From positions 11,842,001-11,906,000 of the forward strand of contig CM060731.1 in NCBI GenBank assembly GCA_030704615.1: DNA of 64,000 bases. The letters run 5' to 3'. This DNA is from Takakia lepidozioides. Its lineage: Eukaryota; Streptophyta; Takakiopsida; Takakiales; Takakiaceae. The translations under genes and the position numbers were made by a program. Shown piece by piece: positions 51,191-62,189 of this stretch (the first letter of the stretch is position 1; every line of letters starts with the position of its first letter). A model generated the notes under the pieces. That model did no database searches. It was not told where the DNA came from and worked only from the letters and a program-made list of their open reading frames with translations.

Positions 51191-52132
51191 TAAATCTGGC
51201 TGGTGCACTTCACAAAGGTCAATGCCCTTACAGCAGAATACCCAACTTTTGATCCTTGGGCTGTCCTTGGCAGTTCATTAACTGCCTTCCAAGTCTTTTG
51301 TTTTATTGTCTAATTCCTACGGCCTAGGCCCCCGAGCCGCCTATAGCTAGGATATGTTTTAATCCCTTCACAAGGCACCTGTCGAGCCTAGGAAGAAGAG
51401 GGAAAATCTTCCTCTCCCAATGCCCCTCCTTCACCGAGTGCCTGAGTTCAAGTCACCTCTGATGGAAGGGCCAACGCTTCCTACCCCAGTGCCTAAAATA
51501 CTTTGTTTTAGCAAAGGAGTGGCCAAAATACCTATCATAATCCAATAGGTTCACGAAGTTCAATAAGGTGACTCTAAGCCCCTTAAATCAATAAGTTCAA
51601 TCAGTTTAATAAACGCCCCTCAGGCTATAACTTGCACCACGTGCATCTATCCTATTTAAGCAATTTCGCACATCAGAAATGCTGGAAAATAAAAGAAATT
51701 AAGAAAATCCGGAAAAATACCTCCCATATGGGAAATCATGTGGGGAATCCAAAGATGCCCTTGGCGCCTAGAAATGGCCTTGGGAACCCCGTGGGAACCC
51801 CGGGGAACCAGTGAGAACCGAGGAACGCCCGGAAACCGTTTTCTGCCGCGGGGAACTGCCGCGGCCTTATCGGATGAATGAATCTCGTTGGAATTCATCC
51901 TGCCACTACATTCGTTAGTCCAGAACATGCATGCGTAAATAATAAAATAAACACTGGTGGGTCCAAGCCAGATTTCACCCCTTTATATTATTTTAAGGCG
52001 CTGGTGCGCTTTCTATTCTGGGAAAAAAGTCATCCCCTGCCTTGGGATCTGACACAATGGTCACGTAGCCGAGTGAGGAACAGGTACTTTCTCTCCTCCC
52101 TTGTCTCTCGAGTCTCCGCCTCTAGCTCACAG
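51191..52132 (+). other. Unassigned sequence before the assembly gap
   Basis: No coding homology recognised. A GGGAACCCCG/GGGAACC-rich stretch lies at 51770-51860. The short ORFs look random. Confidence 0.3.
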
Positions 52133-52632
52133 NNNNNNNNNNNNNNNNNNNNNNNNNNNNNNNNNNNNNNNNNNNNNNNNNNNNNNNNNNNNNNNNNNNN
52201 NNNNNNNNNNNNNNNNNNNNNNNNNNNNNNNNNNNNNNNNNNNNNNNNNNNNNNNNNNNNNNNNNNNNNNNNNNNNNNNNNNNNNNNNNNNNNNNNNNNN
52301 NNNNNNNNNNNNNNNNNNNNNNNNNNNNNNNNNNNNNNNNNNNNNNNNNNNNNNNNNNNNNNNNNNNNNNNNNNNNNNNNNNNNNNNNNNNNNNNNNNNN
52401 NNNNNNNNNNNNNNNNNNNNNNNNNNNNNNNNNNNNNNNNNNNNNNNNNNNNNNNNNNNNNNNNNNNNNNNNNNNNNNNNNNNNNNNNNNNNNNNNNNNN
52501 NNNNNNNNNNNNNNNNNNNNNNNNNNNNNNNNNNNNNNNNNNNNNNNNNNNNNNNNNNNNNNNNNNNNNNNNNNNNNNNNNNNNNNNNNNNNNNNNNNNN
52601 NNNNNNNNNNNNNNNNNNNNNNNNNNNNNNNN
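52133..52632. other. Assembly gap (500 N)
   Basis: Exactly 500 N, the usual placeholder for a gap of unknown size. Any ORF reading through it is meaningless. Confidence 0.99.
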
Positions 52633-52871
52633 AACCATCAAGGTGCTCTGGAATTACCTGCAGCATGGTGCTTTCATCTCTGAAGCTGAAGATTGAATGC
52701 CAGGTCTACCACCCTCGTAAACCCACATCGCCTCCTGCTTCTAACAACCAAGAGCTCCATGGTGCTACCCTTGCTAACAACTTGGTTTCTCTCAATCTCA
52801 AGCAAAAACCACAAGTGCTACACTAACAACGTCTTTCTAGCACTCATAGATACGAGCTTATCTTTCTCGAG

Positions 52872-53197
52872 TGGTAAAGAAGAAGAATAACAAGCACAAG
52901 CTCATGGACTCACAAAGCTGAAGCATAAACTCCTGCATATATACCCCGCATCACTCAAATACAAGTCAAGCCCAGTGCACCCCACGCCTGGGGAATCCAC
53001 CCCTACGCGCCATAGCTAGGCGCGGTGAGCTCAACTCGAGAAAGATGAGCCTCCCGCGCTTGCCGTGAAGATAACCCCTCCAGGGCCTAAATCTGCCTTG
53101 ACCCTGGATTTGACACTTGGGGGCCTCCCAATTCAATAAGTAAAAAGCTAGCTATTCCTAGCTGTTTTCAATCACACTAGTGTAAAATAACTTGACA
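52872..53197 (-). repeat. LTR-like copy in reverse orientation
   Basis: On the minus strand it starts TGTCAAGTTATTTTACAC, ends ACCA and is followed by CTCGAGAAAGAT, as is the LTR at 1839-2186. It shares with the 47875 copy the segments AGCTAGGAATAGCTAGC-like and GGCGCGGT..GAGCTCAACTCG. It is thus the 5' LTR of a minus-strand relative whose body runs left into the gap. Confidence 0.65.
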
Positions 53198-54602
53198 CTC
53201 TCAATCTTGGTTGGCCTATCATCTCTTAGGCAATTACCTGCGATGGTCGTCTATTCTTTCCCTTGGCCGAGAGCACTGGCTTCCTCCTGCTTAGAGAGGG
53301 TGCTTGGGTGGCATCCCAGCCAACATCATTTGTATCTTCTGTTCTTCACAGATATTTTAATACGTGTTGCCTCCACCTGGCAGAGACAGGGATGCAAGTG
53401 CTGCGTCGGACATGGCGGGACGTTGAATGCGAATCCTGACACGGCAAGGCCTTCGTATACTGTGAGAGCGCGTAGTGGCTTCTCAGAAGGGTGTGACATT
53501 GGGATCTTGGTCATTCAACATTTACAGAATTGCTGGATGGAGCACGATGGAGCGCTACATACGGGCATGCCCTTTGCAATCAATTCCCAATATCCACGCA
53601 AGTGAGGCTGCTGAATTGGGTTTTTGCCCGTCTAGTTTTCTGACAGCATGCTCGAAACGTTCATAGGGCCATTGAGTGGCCTTGCAAATAATTTGATGTT
53701 AGCTGTTTTTCCATTTCACAAGTTATGAAGAAGGCATCACTGAAGAAGATCGCAAAGACATTAAGGCTGAAGGATATGCCCTTTGGTTGTGAACTACAAT
53801 CATATCATGTCAAACCCCATTTTCCCCACGTAGATGAGGGAGACCTTCTACATTTGCGAGTAGTGGGACTTAATTCCTTGCTTTAGCTTGACGGCAGTTT
53901 GTGACACCAGAGAAACTGGAAACTAACTACCTCCAGAAAGTTGAAACTCGCTAGATAGTCATGTATTCGTCTCATTATCTCCAAACTGGGATCCGAGAAA
54001 GTGGAAACTCACAAGATAGTCATGTATTCGTCTCATTATCTCCAAACTGGGATTCGATTATCATCCGGCCCTTTACATGTGCGCTGGATGGAGTATAATT
54101 TTTGGTTTAGGCATTTCCTGCCACCAGACGTTCGTTTCTCCAATTTGCACATTTAAGGATGTGTCTGTGTTTATTGCACTCTTTCTCCCAAGGAGGCCTT
54201 AGTACCCCCCTGTACTTGTCTCTGTTGGTTTTAGCTACAAGAAACCTGCATGGGTACATGCTCAACTGGAATCTGCAGCAGCTACGGCACAATTGAGCAA
54301 AATCAAGGCGCTCCTACTGAAGGCGCTTCCTTTGAGAACCCAATTCACCATGTTTTTCCCTCTTGTCAGATCCTGCCCTAAATTTTCTGGTTTAAATTCT
54401 GCAAGTTTAGCTGGTTTGATGAACCTTTGATGGTTTGGAGTGACTTTGACATGATGCTTCCAATGAATCAACAGGAAAGTATCCAGAAATAGGTGACACA
54501 TACGAGGCAAAGTGGTGGAATGAACACTTTTGTGACCCTGACAGTCAATAGTGGGACAATCAAGGCAAATGGCGTATGCTTGTTGGATTGCAGAGAGTAC
54601 CA
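53198..54602 (+). other. Unassigned sequence left of the gypsy continuation
   Basis: No clear gene. A tandem duplication of about 62 bp, with AGATAGTCATGTATTCGTCT, lies at 53945-54060. At 54473-54602, after an AATCAACAG acceptor-like site, an exon-like Trp-rich stretch reads GDTYEAKWWNEHFCDPDSQ, stop, WDNQGKWRM. It may be a relic of a host gene that I cannot name. Confidence 0.3.
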
Positions 54603-55054
54603 GATGAGCAACGTAGAGTGCGGAGTGTGCACTTCCCTTGACGGTCTCTCTGCCTACCGAGACGGTACAGGCAGCGCGTGGGGGCGAGCCGGTGAGGACC
54701 CACGAGGTGTAGACATCCATGGCACATGTGGGAGGTGCTCGAGGTTTCAGAGGGAGTTGGCAGCGAAGGCAGCTGTGATGGATGAGGTTGGGGATTCTTC
54801 TCGGGATGAGGAGGTTCTCAATGATGAGACGATGGGGCAGGATGAGGCTTGTCATTGACTGAGCAGGAAGGGGGTACTGCTCAAGAGGTTGCAGCATAGC
54901 AACCACGGGACGCGTCCTCTACCTCTAAGCCCACTGGACTTAAGGTTACAGTTACGGAGGACAATGGGGGACCTGACCTTGGACCCATTGTCACCGAGGA
55001 GAGAGACGACGTATACGGCGTTCCTCCTGAGGGCTTATAGGAATTGTTGTGCCT

Positions 55055-55800
55055 TCAGTGTGAAGGACTTGGGAGCACTGAAGGGTCAAGAGATCCGTAT
55101 TGAGTTGGCCACTGACACGCAATCTTCGGAGACCCTATAGATACAGTGACATGGAGGAGGTCTTGATTCAGATGAGGACTCAAGATCTCTGGGAGGCAGG
55201 TTGGTGGAGCTCTCTGGTGGAGAGTATGCTTCAGCCACAGTGATGCAGCTAAGAGGATGTCTATGCAATTGGACGGAGAGACGTATGTGCGGGTGATTAC
55301 CGCCTGTAAATCGTCAGAACCAAGTCCGATAGGTATGCCATGCAACACCCCAAGGAGATCTTTGATGCCATTGGCATTCCAAGGTCTTTAGCACGTTGGA
55401 TTACGATCCGATATCACCAGTTGCGTCAAGGAGGCGGATAAGCAAAAAAACGGCAATTCTGGGGGATCAACGAGCACGGGAAGGATGCCTATATACCAGT
55501 GGCGGTTCTTACCATTTGGGCTTAAAAAAAACGCTTCCCGCTGAGTTTCAAGAGTCATGGACAGGATTCTAGCAGGGCAGGGGTGGAGTTTGCTCGGTGC
55601 TACTAGATGACATCATCATCTTTAGTGCTACGGTGGAGGAGCATGAGAGACACCTTCAGGGGGTATTTGAGCGCTTGAGGACGCACGGATTGAAGTTACA
55701 CCGGGCAAGTGCAAGTTTTTCCACAATCAGATTGAGTATCTGGTTAACATGATTATATCCTGGAGGATTGGGGGTACAGCAGACTAGGTAGAGTCCATTG
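55055..55800 (+). pseudogene. Gypsy reverse transcriptase, heavily frameshifted
   Basis: The pieces in order are DLGALKGQEIRIELATDT, LVELSGGEYASATVM, NWTERRMC, KSDRYAM..KEIFDAIG, FWGINEHGKDA, and, after more breaks, DDIIIFSATVEEHERHLQ. All correspond to the minus-strand RT halves at 58824-59352 and 1617-1838. At least five frameshifts can be counted. The Y-x-D-D region reads as a shifted CY*MTSSS frame. Confidence 0.75.
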
Positions 55801-55929
55801 CACAGGTTCCACGCCCCACGGATGTGAGCCGAGTTTCGAGCTTTCATGGGGTAGCAAACTATTACAGACGGTTTGTTAAGGGATTTAGTGCCATTGCAAA
55901 GGCTCTAACCAGGCTGACCAAGGTGGACC

Positions 55930-56900
55930 AGGAGTGTTCAGTGGGAAGATGAGCAAGAACAAGCTTTTCAAGAGCTCAAGGCGAGGTTGACCTCGGCGCC
56001 CATCTTGAGACGACCTACAGGGGGCGTCCTTTTCAGCGCTGCATACAGATTGGAGCATGCGGGGCTTGAGGCGGTGCTCACACAGGTGGATGATGAGGGA
56101 AGAGAGTTCGTAGTGGCTTATGCTAGCACGCTCGAACAATGCTGCAGAGTCTAAGTATAGCTCATATGAGGGAGAAATGCTTAGCTGCAGTGTGGGCCGT
56201 GGCACACTTCAGGTGCTATCTATACGGCATCTCTTCACCCTTGTCACGGATCACCAACCACTCAAGTGGTTGATGGAGTCAGACAAGCTACGGGGAAGCT
56301 GCACGGTGGGCACTCATCCTTCAAGAGTATGACTTTCAGGTGGTGCATCGACCGGTTTTGGTCAATCGAAATGCAGATGGGTTGAGTCGCAATCCATGCA
56401 CGAGCCAGCAGGATGACACTGGAGCTCGGTGGCATGGTGAGACAGACGAGGAGATGGTGCCCCGGATGGCATGCATCTGCATTTCTGTGTATCTTGGCAG
56501 CGGAAAAGGCCAGTTGGAACTACAACAGGGATGACTGTAGATCAAGTGTCTGAGGACCCTGAGGCCAGCCATAGGCAGGGTGGCGCCAAAGATATACATG
56601 AGGATCAGTTGTGTTTGGACTACCTCCGCAGGAGACACGGCAGCCACTATGACTGCCAAGGAGAGGGATCGGATCCTACAACGAGCCAAGAGGTTCAGGT
56701 GGGAGGGGACACACCTGCTCCGATGTGGGAGGATGGTCGAGTGAGGATTGTGCCTCACCCAACACAGCGGGCCACGGTTAGTGCGGCATGCCCATGAGGA
56801 GTTGGGGCATTTTGGGGTGCGACGCACTCATAGTCTACTGCAGGGGCAGTATTGGTGGCGTGGTATGCACACAGAGGTGCAAACAATTGTGGCTAGGTGC
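55930..56900 (+). pseudogene. Gypsy RNase H and integrase zinc finger
   Basis: LKARLTSAPILRRPTGG, VLTQVDDEGREFVVAYAS, LFTLVTDHQPLKWLMES, then NRNADGLSRNPCTSQQ, then VRHAHEELGHFGVRRTHSLL. In the zinc finger the final pair reads C-M-C-V-D instead of C-M-V-C-N, which probably spoils zinc binding. Frame breaks lie near 56125 and 56290. Confidence 0.75.
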
Positions 56901-56999
56901 ATGTGTGTGGACAGGGTGCGTGCTTCATTAAACTTCACCGCCCCTACTCCCATTGCACCCTCTTCCGATCATGGGATTGGGCTACAGGTGGAGTCTTGA

Positions 57000-57850
57000 C
57001 TTCGCAGGGCCGTTGCCACTACATCTGACCATGCGCCACACAAGTACGTGTTGGTGATGGTGGAGCACTTCTCCAAATGGATTGAATTGGTTCCATTGCC
57101 TGATAAGGCTAGTGAGGGAGCTGCGTATGCATTCCTGGATTGTGTGCTTAGCCCGGTCGGTGCTCCAGCTGAGGGTACTCACGGACCAAGGGAGAGATTC
57201 TTGGGGGAGTTTCAGGCTTTGTGTGACAAGGCCTTGATAGACCACCGCACCCACTTCTCGGGATCATCCTGAAGCCGATGGCTTGGCAGAGAGAGTTGTT
57301 CAGACAATAAAGAGGGGTTTGCGCAAGTATGGCTTGCAGAAGGGACACCTAGGAGATTGGGACCTTCAGTTACCCTGGTTAGCATGGGCTACAGGTTCAG
57401 CAAGCAAGCATCACTTGCCTCTTTCTCACCATACTTTCTTCTCTTTGGCCGAGAGCCGGATTTGCCTACCCATTCGCAGAGAAGCGCTACAGTTCTTAAC
57501 CTTGACCATCCGGACGTGTGGGCACGTGCATGTGAGCAGCGTGCAGAGTTGTTCAAGAGAGTCATGCCCATGGCTTTCGAGAACCCTTGCCATTGCACAA
57601 CACCCGTGATACGTTGAGGTATGCTACCATACGTGGTGGGGGCTATCGTCCTGGGGTTCGGAGATTCAACCCTGGTGACTATGTCTATCTGCAGCAGACT
57701 GCTCCTACGACCCTGGATGTGACTGCAGGACGTGTTATTTTGAGGGTTCGAGAGGTCTTGCCCTCAGGCGTCTTGGTCTTTGGAGGGTCGGGATGGCATA
57801 ACTTGGAAGGACCATGTGCGTAATTGTGCGCCATGTCACCTTCCGAATGT
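57000..57850 (+). pseudogene. Gypsy integrase core and C-terminal domain
   Basis: VLVMVEHFSKWIELVPLPDK and YAFLDCVLS belong to the integrase core. The second catalytic region is frameshifted (GTHGPRERFLGEFQALCDKA), and the Glu motif (HPEADGLAERVVQTIKRG) follows at about 57263 in another frame. The C-terminal part, RYATIRGGGYRPGVRRFNPG and DYVYLQQTAPTTLDVTAGRV, is a small beta-barrel-like DNA-binding tail. No chromodomain was recognised; the PHD finger stands in its place. Confidence 0.7.
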
Positions 57851-57892
57851 CGATGGCAGGATTGACCCAAACCTGGCAGTGGTATCTGCAGG

Positions 57893-58050
57893 TTTGAGGT
57901 GCATGGTGTGGGGTCTGCTAAAAGGGCAGCCACCATGCTGGTGTGTGATCGATGCTCTAGAGGTTGGCATATGGGGTGCTTGACTCCACCTCTTGAGATG
58001 GTTCCAGATGGGGATTGGTTATGTCCACAATGCATTGGATATTGGGAGAG
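57893..58050 (+). pseudogene. PHD finger at the C-terminus of the gypsy polyprotein
   Basis: After one frameshift, the sequence reads RCMV-GSAKRAATMLVCDRCSR (given here in parts), GWHMGCLTPPLEMV and DGDWLCPQC. This gives the C4-H-C3 spacing of a PHD finger, with H in GWHMGC and the final W-L-C-P-Q-C. The first Cys pair is damaged (CMVWG), but the 14.5 kb copy has CMLCG, so the family has a complete finger. PHD fingers read histone H3 tails; an integrase with one could be steered to chromatin, as chromoviruses are by chromodomains. Confidence 0.75.
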
Positions 58051-58303
58051 TGGATACAACCATGGGAGGCTAACAAGCAACGCAAGGCCCAGCTACTAGG
58101 AGACCTTGAACACACGAGGTCTTGGCTCAAGTTCACAGATTGCAAGATGGCGACTAACGATGGGGCTACTCTTGTACCCGGCCTCTTGGTCTATAGGTTT
58201 GAGTACAATAGGAACAGTGATAGAGGACTTAGTACGGCTGTGGCTATTACATCTTGTAGCTATCTAGAGGTAGAGGGACCTATCCACCAGCTAGGGGGGC
58301 GAT

Positions 58304-58823
58304 TGTGGCGACTACTTTATTGTGCATATATGTGTGGTGTGGTTTGGACCGATGTAGTTGTGTAGCGATATGTATGCGCACGACAGCTGTCAAGTTAAAT
58401 AAGCACAGTGTGAAAACAGCTAGAATAAAATAAAACTAGTTATTTGTATTTAACACTTGGATTTAGGTCAAGTGTTAAATCAGGTGTCAAGTTTAGTTTG
58501 ACACCTGGTCCGTCTTATCTTCACAGAGGGCAGTCGCGCGGCTCATCTTTCTCGAGTTGAGCCTGCGCGACCGAGCTCCTGCATGCGTTTAGATTTGAGT
58601 GTGCTTATGTAGGGGTACAGGTTGTTGTGGGGTGGAGTCCCCATAGCTTGGGGTGCCCCTGGCTCGACTACTATTTCTAAGAGTGATGGTTTGGTTTCAT
58701 GTTTTGTGTCAAAGTGTGTTTTCGTTGGATTTCTATCTATTGTGGCAGACTACTTTATTGCATATATGTGTGGTGTGGTTTGGACAGCGATGTAGTTGTG
58801 TAGCGATATGTATGCGCACGACA
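58304..58823 (+). repeat. 3' LTR region, right border of the 57 kb insertion
   Basis: Follows the polypurine tract. Layout: TGTGGCGACTAC..GCACGACA (58304-58385), GC, TGTCAAG..CTATC (58388-58738), then a second TGTGGCAGACTAC..GCACGACA (58741-58823). The middle part is almost identical to 1839-2186. The last base is directly followed by TGTCCATGAC of the interrupted RT gene. Confidence 0.75.
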
Positions 58824-59352
58824 TGTCCATGACTCTCTGGAACTCTGCAGGAGCGTTCTTAAGCCCAAATGGTAAGAACCGCCACTGATATAGGCAATCC
58901 TTCCCGTGCTCATTGATCCCCCAGAATGTCGTCTTCTGCTTGTCTGCCTCCTTGATCGGCAACTGGTGATATCCAGACCGCAAGTCCAGAGTGCTAAAGA
59001 CCTTGGCATGCCCAATGGCATCAAAGATCTCCTCCGGTGTGGGCATGGCATACTTATCGGACTTGGTCTGACGATTTATAGGTCGGTAATCATCGCACAT
59101 ACGTCTCTCCGTCCAATTGCCATAGACATCCTTCTTGGCTGGCATCACCGTGGCTGAAGCATACTCTCCACCAGAGAGCTCCACCAAACCAGCCTCCCAG
59201 AGATCTTGAGTCCTCATTTGAATCAAAGACCTCTCCATGTTACTGTCTCTATAGGGTCTCCGAAAGATTGGCGTGTCCGTGGCCAACTCAATACGAATCT
59301 CCTGACCCTTCAGTGCTCCCAAATCCTTCAAACTGTAGGCAAAACAATTCAT
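58824..59352 (-). pseudogene. Reverse transcriptase, first half, of the interrupted outer gypsy element
   Basis: The minus-strand frame is intact from KDLGALKGQEIRIELATDTP through ERRMCDDYRPINRQT, VFSTLDLRSGYHQL, FWGINEHGKDCLYQWRFLPF and LKNAPAEFQRVMDM. These are the RT fingers and palm with the first catalytic Asp region (STLDLRSGYHQ). It stops at 58824, exactly where the LTR of the insertion begins; the second half is at 1617-1838. Upstream (59353-59658) the linker is broken by stops. Confidence 0.85.
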
Positions 59353-59658
59353 GTAAGCCCTCAGGAACCGCTATATACGTCGTCTCTCTCCTCCAGTGAC
59401 AATGGGTCCAATGTCAGGCTCCCAATTGTCCTCCGTAACTGCAACCTTAAGTCCAGCAGACTTAGAGGTAGGAGACGCGTCTCGTGGTTTCTATGCCGCA
59501 ACCTCATGAACAGTACTCCCTGCCTGCTCAGTCAATGATAAGGCCTCATCCTACCCCATCATCTCATCCTTAAGGACCTCCTTGACCCGAGAAAAATCCC
59601 CAACCTCATCCATCACAGCCGCCTTGGCTGCCAACTCCCTCTGAACCTCGAGCACCTC

Positions 59659-60760
59659 TCACGTGTGCCATGGATGTCTGCACCCCATGGTTCTCACCGG
59701 CTCGCCCCCACTCACTGCCTGTACCGTCTCGGTAGGCAGAGAGACCATCAAGGGAAGTGCATTTTGCACTCTACGTTGCTCAGCCATAGCCAAGCTGATA
59801 ATCCAGGTCAAGCCATTGAGATCCATCGCTTGCCCCAACACCTGACGACGTGATGCCTTAGAAAGAGAAGGCACCGCCGTGGTCCCAGTGGAAAAACCCA
59901 TAGCCCGCTCTTGCTCGTCGGCATTAGGCTCCACCAACTGCTGCAACTGAGCATCCCATATGAGGCCAGGTCCACTATCCCGGAAAGCATGCAATCCTGG
60001 GAAGCCTAGCAGTGTAGGTAGTGCTGCTCGTGGTTGACCCACCTTGTTGACCACTGCCAAAGGCGGACGGTCATCGTGTCTCACACCCTGAGACTGCCTC
60101 CCCGTGTCCAAGATTCTATCAACTGTGAGGTGTGCTAGCCGCTGCACCCCATCAAATGCACGCTTGAGCAGTGCGGGTGCCATCAAGTTAGTCCACCATA
60201 GCTGTGGACGATGAGCCCGTGACCCCATTGTAGCTGCATCCAGCAACACTACTGACCCAAGCCACGACCGGACTTGATGCACACTGGCCATCACCCTAGC
60301 CCGAGAATCGCCCAACAGTGGCACATTCTCCAATATGTATGCTGGAGATATAGCTTGATGGAGCTGTAAGTCGCGCAAAACCCGCACCATCTCCCAAAAC
60401 AGACCCGACCTCGAGTCTTGCAATCCATTGCCATGCCCGGCTGATGAATGCCCTTGGCAGGGCCAACCTGCCACTACCAGATCAACGGAGCCAGCCCGCT
60501 CCACCTGCGCCCCCAACAACAAAATGTCTGCTGGCAAGGCCTGCTGATATCCACGAACTGCAGACACCGACAACAACTCAGGGTACTGCTACACCAACTG
60601 AGCAATATGACGGAGTGAGACGCGTCGTGCAGTCTCATCCCTCTCCACATACAGGTAACGCCGTACCCGTACACCTGCGTGTGTAGAACAAAAGCCAATC
60701 CGGTACTGATTCCGCCAAACAAGTCCAGAAGGCACATGCCTACATCCGGACACTACCACA
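59659..60760 (-). pseudogene. C5-cytosine DNA methyltransferase of the outer gypsy element
   Basis: Second copy of the methyltransferase. LLDLFGGISTGLAFVL (motif I, near 60735) is followed by a frame break, GVRVRRYLYVERDETARRVS, another break near 60590, then VVAGWPCQGHSSAGHGNG (motif IV), YILENVPLLGDSRA (motif VI), HRPQLWW (Arg of motif VIII changed to Gln), ERAMGFSTGTT and RRQVLGQAMDLNGLTW. It extends past the point where the 8.6 kb copy is cut and so shows the natural continuation (MAEQRRVQNALPLMVSLPTE). From 59659 to 60576 it is open in one frame. Confidence 0.85.
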
Positions 60761-60919
60761 CGATTGGTGTGGTGTCCAATGGTGACAACTGAGGTGGTCC
60801 TGATGCAATCCCCGCACTGTCCTCCTCTCCTGACGGTACAAAAGCCTCTACCCAGGCTTGTTGTACATGACAATCAGCAACCCACTACAAATCCTTGCTC
60901 GACAATGGAGTGTGAGCAA

Positions 60920-62183
60920 CTATGGCAGGCAACTCCGCCATACCATACATGTTATCCTGCTCTCCCAGAGATGATACATCCTTGAATGATCGTTGCCATC
61001 AAGCAACTCTCCAAGCCAACTCACTGTAGCTGTGAATGCTGCCAGTGTCGGCATCTTGCCTCGCTGGGCAATCGCAACTCCTCCTATGAACGTCACAGGG
61101 AGCTGCATACACCGGCCCTCCCCTGACTGCCATCCATGCCTATAGGAAGCTGACTCCTCCCAAAAATCTAGGGTGAAGCCCATGGGGTACAACACTGCCC
61201 CACCAACAAGGACATTGTACGAGACCGCGTCTGTCACAATGGCCTTGGCTCTCATCACTGAGCCATCTGTAGGATGATCCGGCTGTAGTCTGATCGCCAA
61301 CTCACACCGTGTCATGCACCGAGCCTGCTCTGATCCTCCCAGAGATGTCTGTATCTAGAAAGGGCACGGCTCCATATCCGCCTCTGTGAGGCCTAAGCCT
61401 GCAATAGCAGCTTTGCCCAACATCAATGGCTGAGCTCCCGAGTCCAACAAGACTTGCAGTGGCCGGTACCTCTTGCCTGCCGGTCCACTCAAATAGAAAA
61501 TGCCATCCGGATTGTCTAACATGACAACTCCAGGTGTCACCATGGGGCGTTTAATGGCTGGCCTAGCTGGTAGCTGCAGCTTGCCATGGCGCCGCTGTGG
61601 CAGTCTTGACCCTCAAATCCAAGGATCCCTCCTGCACTACACCTCCCACTATCTCCGCAGAAGATGAAATAACCTCTCCACTCTCACAGAGTGTAGCTGC
61701 CAGCCTGAACACCTCAGCTGGTCTTACCCCCGGCGTCGCAATCATGATAGCCGATAACAATGGAGCCTGGTACACAGATGTGGCCGCCCCCAGCAGTACA
61801 CTAGCTGCCGTAGCCTTGGCAACACTAGGTAGTGGTGCTGCCCGTGTAGCTCTCCCCAATGGCATAGTAACCTCCACCTCGGTAACAGTTGGGCGAGAAC
61901 TAGGTGCCATGGACGACGTCGACAATGTCTCCGCCAATGTGAATGACTGAGGAAGCCTGGCCTGATGACTTGCCTCCCCACGCTGTGGATCCAACTCCAC
62001 CTCCTCACCCCGTGGCTCAGGAACTCGTGCTGCTCCTCGAGTCACTGTTGCAGCTAACTCCACTTGCATTAGTGGTAGTCCTGCCCCGCACATAATGGTA
62101 GTGGTAGTGCTGCCCGACACTAGTGGTAGTGGTGCCCCACCCACAGTGGTAGTGGTAGTGGCACTCCTCACCATCGACATCAT
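60920..62183 (-). pseudogene. Gag linker and aspartic protease of the outer gypsy element
   Basis: Three open pieces. 62183-61563 is the Ala/Thr/Val-rich linker between zinc knuckles and protease (VTRGAARVPEPRGEEVELDP). 61543-61355 has the protease LLDSGAQPLMLG. 61315-60920 is the following protease part (DAVSYNVLVGGAVLYPMGFT). All align with residues 170-560 of the 5836-8649 protein. The capsid and zinc knuckles are absent, so the 5' end of this element is missing or rearranged at about 62190. Confidence 0.8.
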
Positions 62184-62189
62184 GCTCTA

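Larger units (their letters stand above)
54603..58303 (+). mobile_element. Continuation of the inserted plus-strand gypsy element: linker, RT, RNase H, integrase, PHD finger
   Basis: It resumes at EQRRVRSVHFP, TVSLPTETVQA, which in the intact order follows the methyltransferase (compare 59659-59790 on the minus strand). Then come the RT N-terminus (DLGALKGQEIRIELATDT, 55.06 kb), RT core pieces (55.2-55.7 kb), RNase H (55.95-56.35 kb), the H2C2 finger (56.78-56.9 kb), integrase core (57.05-57.5 kb) and integrase tail (57.6-57.85 kb). A PHD finger follows at 57.9-58.05 kb, then a tail and polypurine tract (58287-58303). Many single-base frame breaks make it non-functional, unlike the intact 5' half at 4.7-8.6 kb. 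Confidence 0.8.

Noticed and set aside
51878-52826. Long ORFs across 52.1-52.6 kb
   Set aside because: They read through 500 N and have no real sequence.
53192-53605. 137-codon ORF
   Set aside because: No recognisable motif, no homologue in the window, and it begins at the edge of the LTR copy; probably chance.
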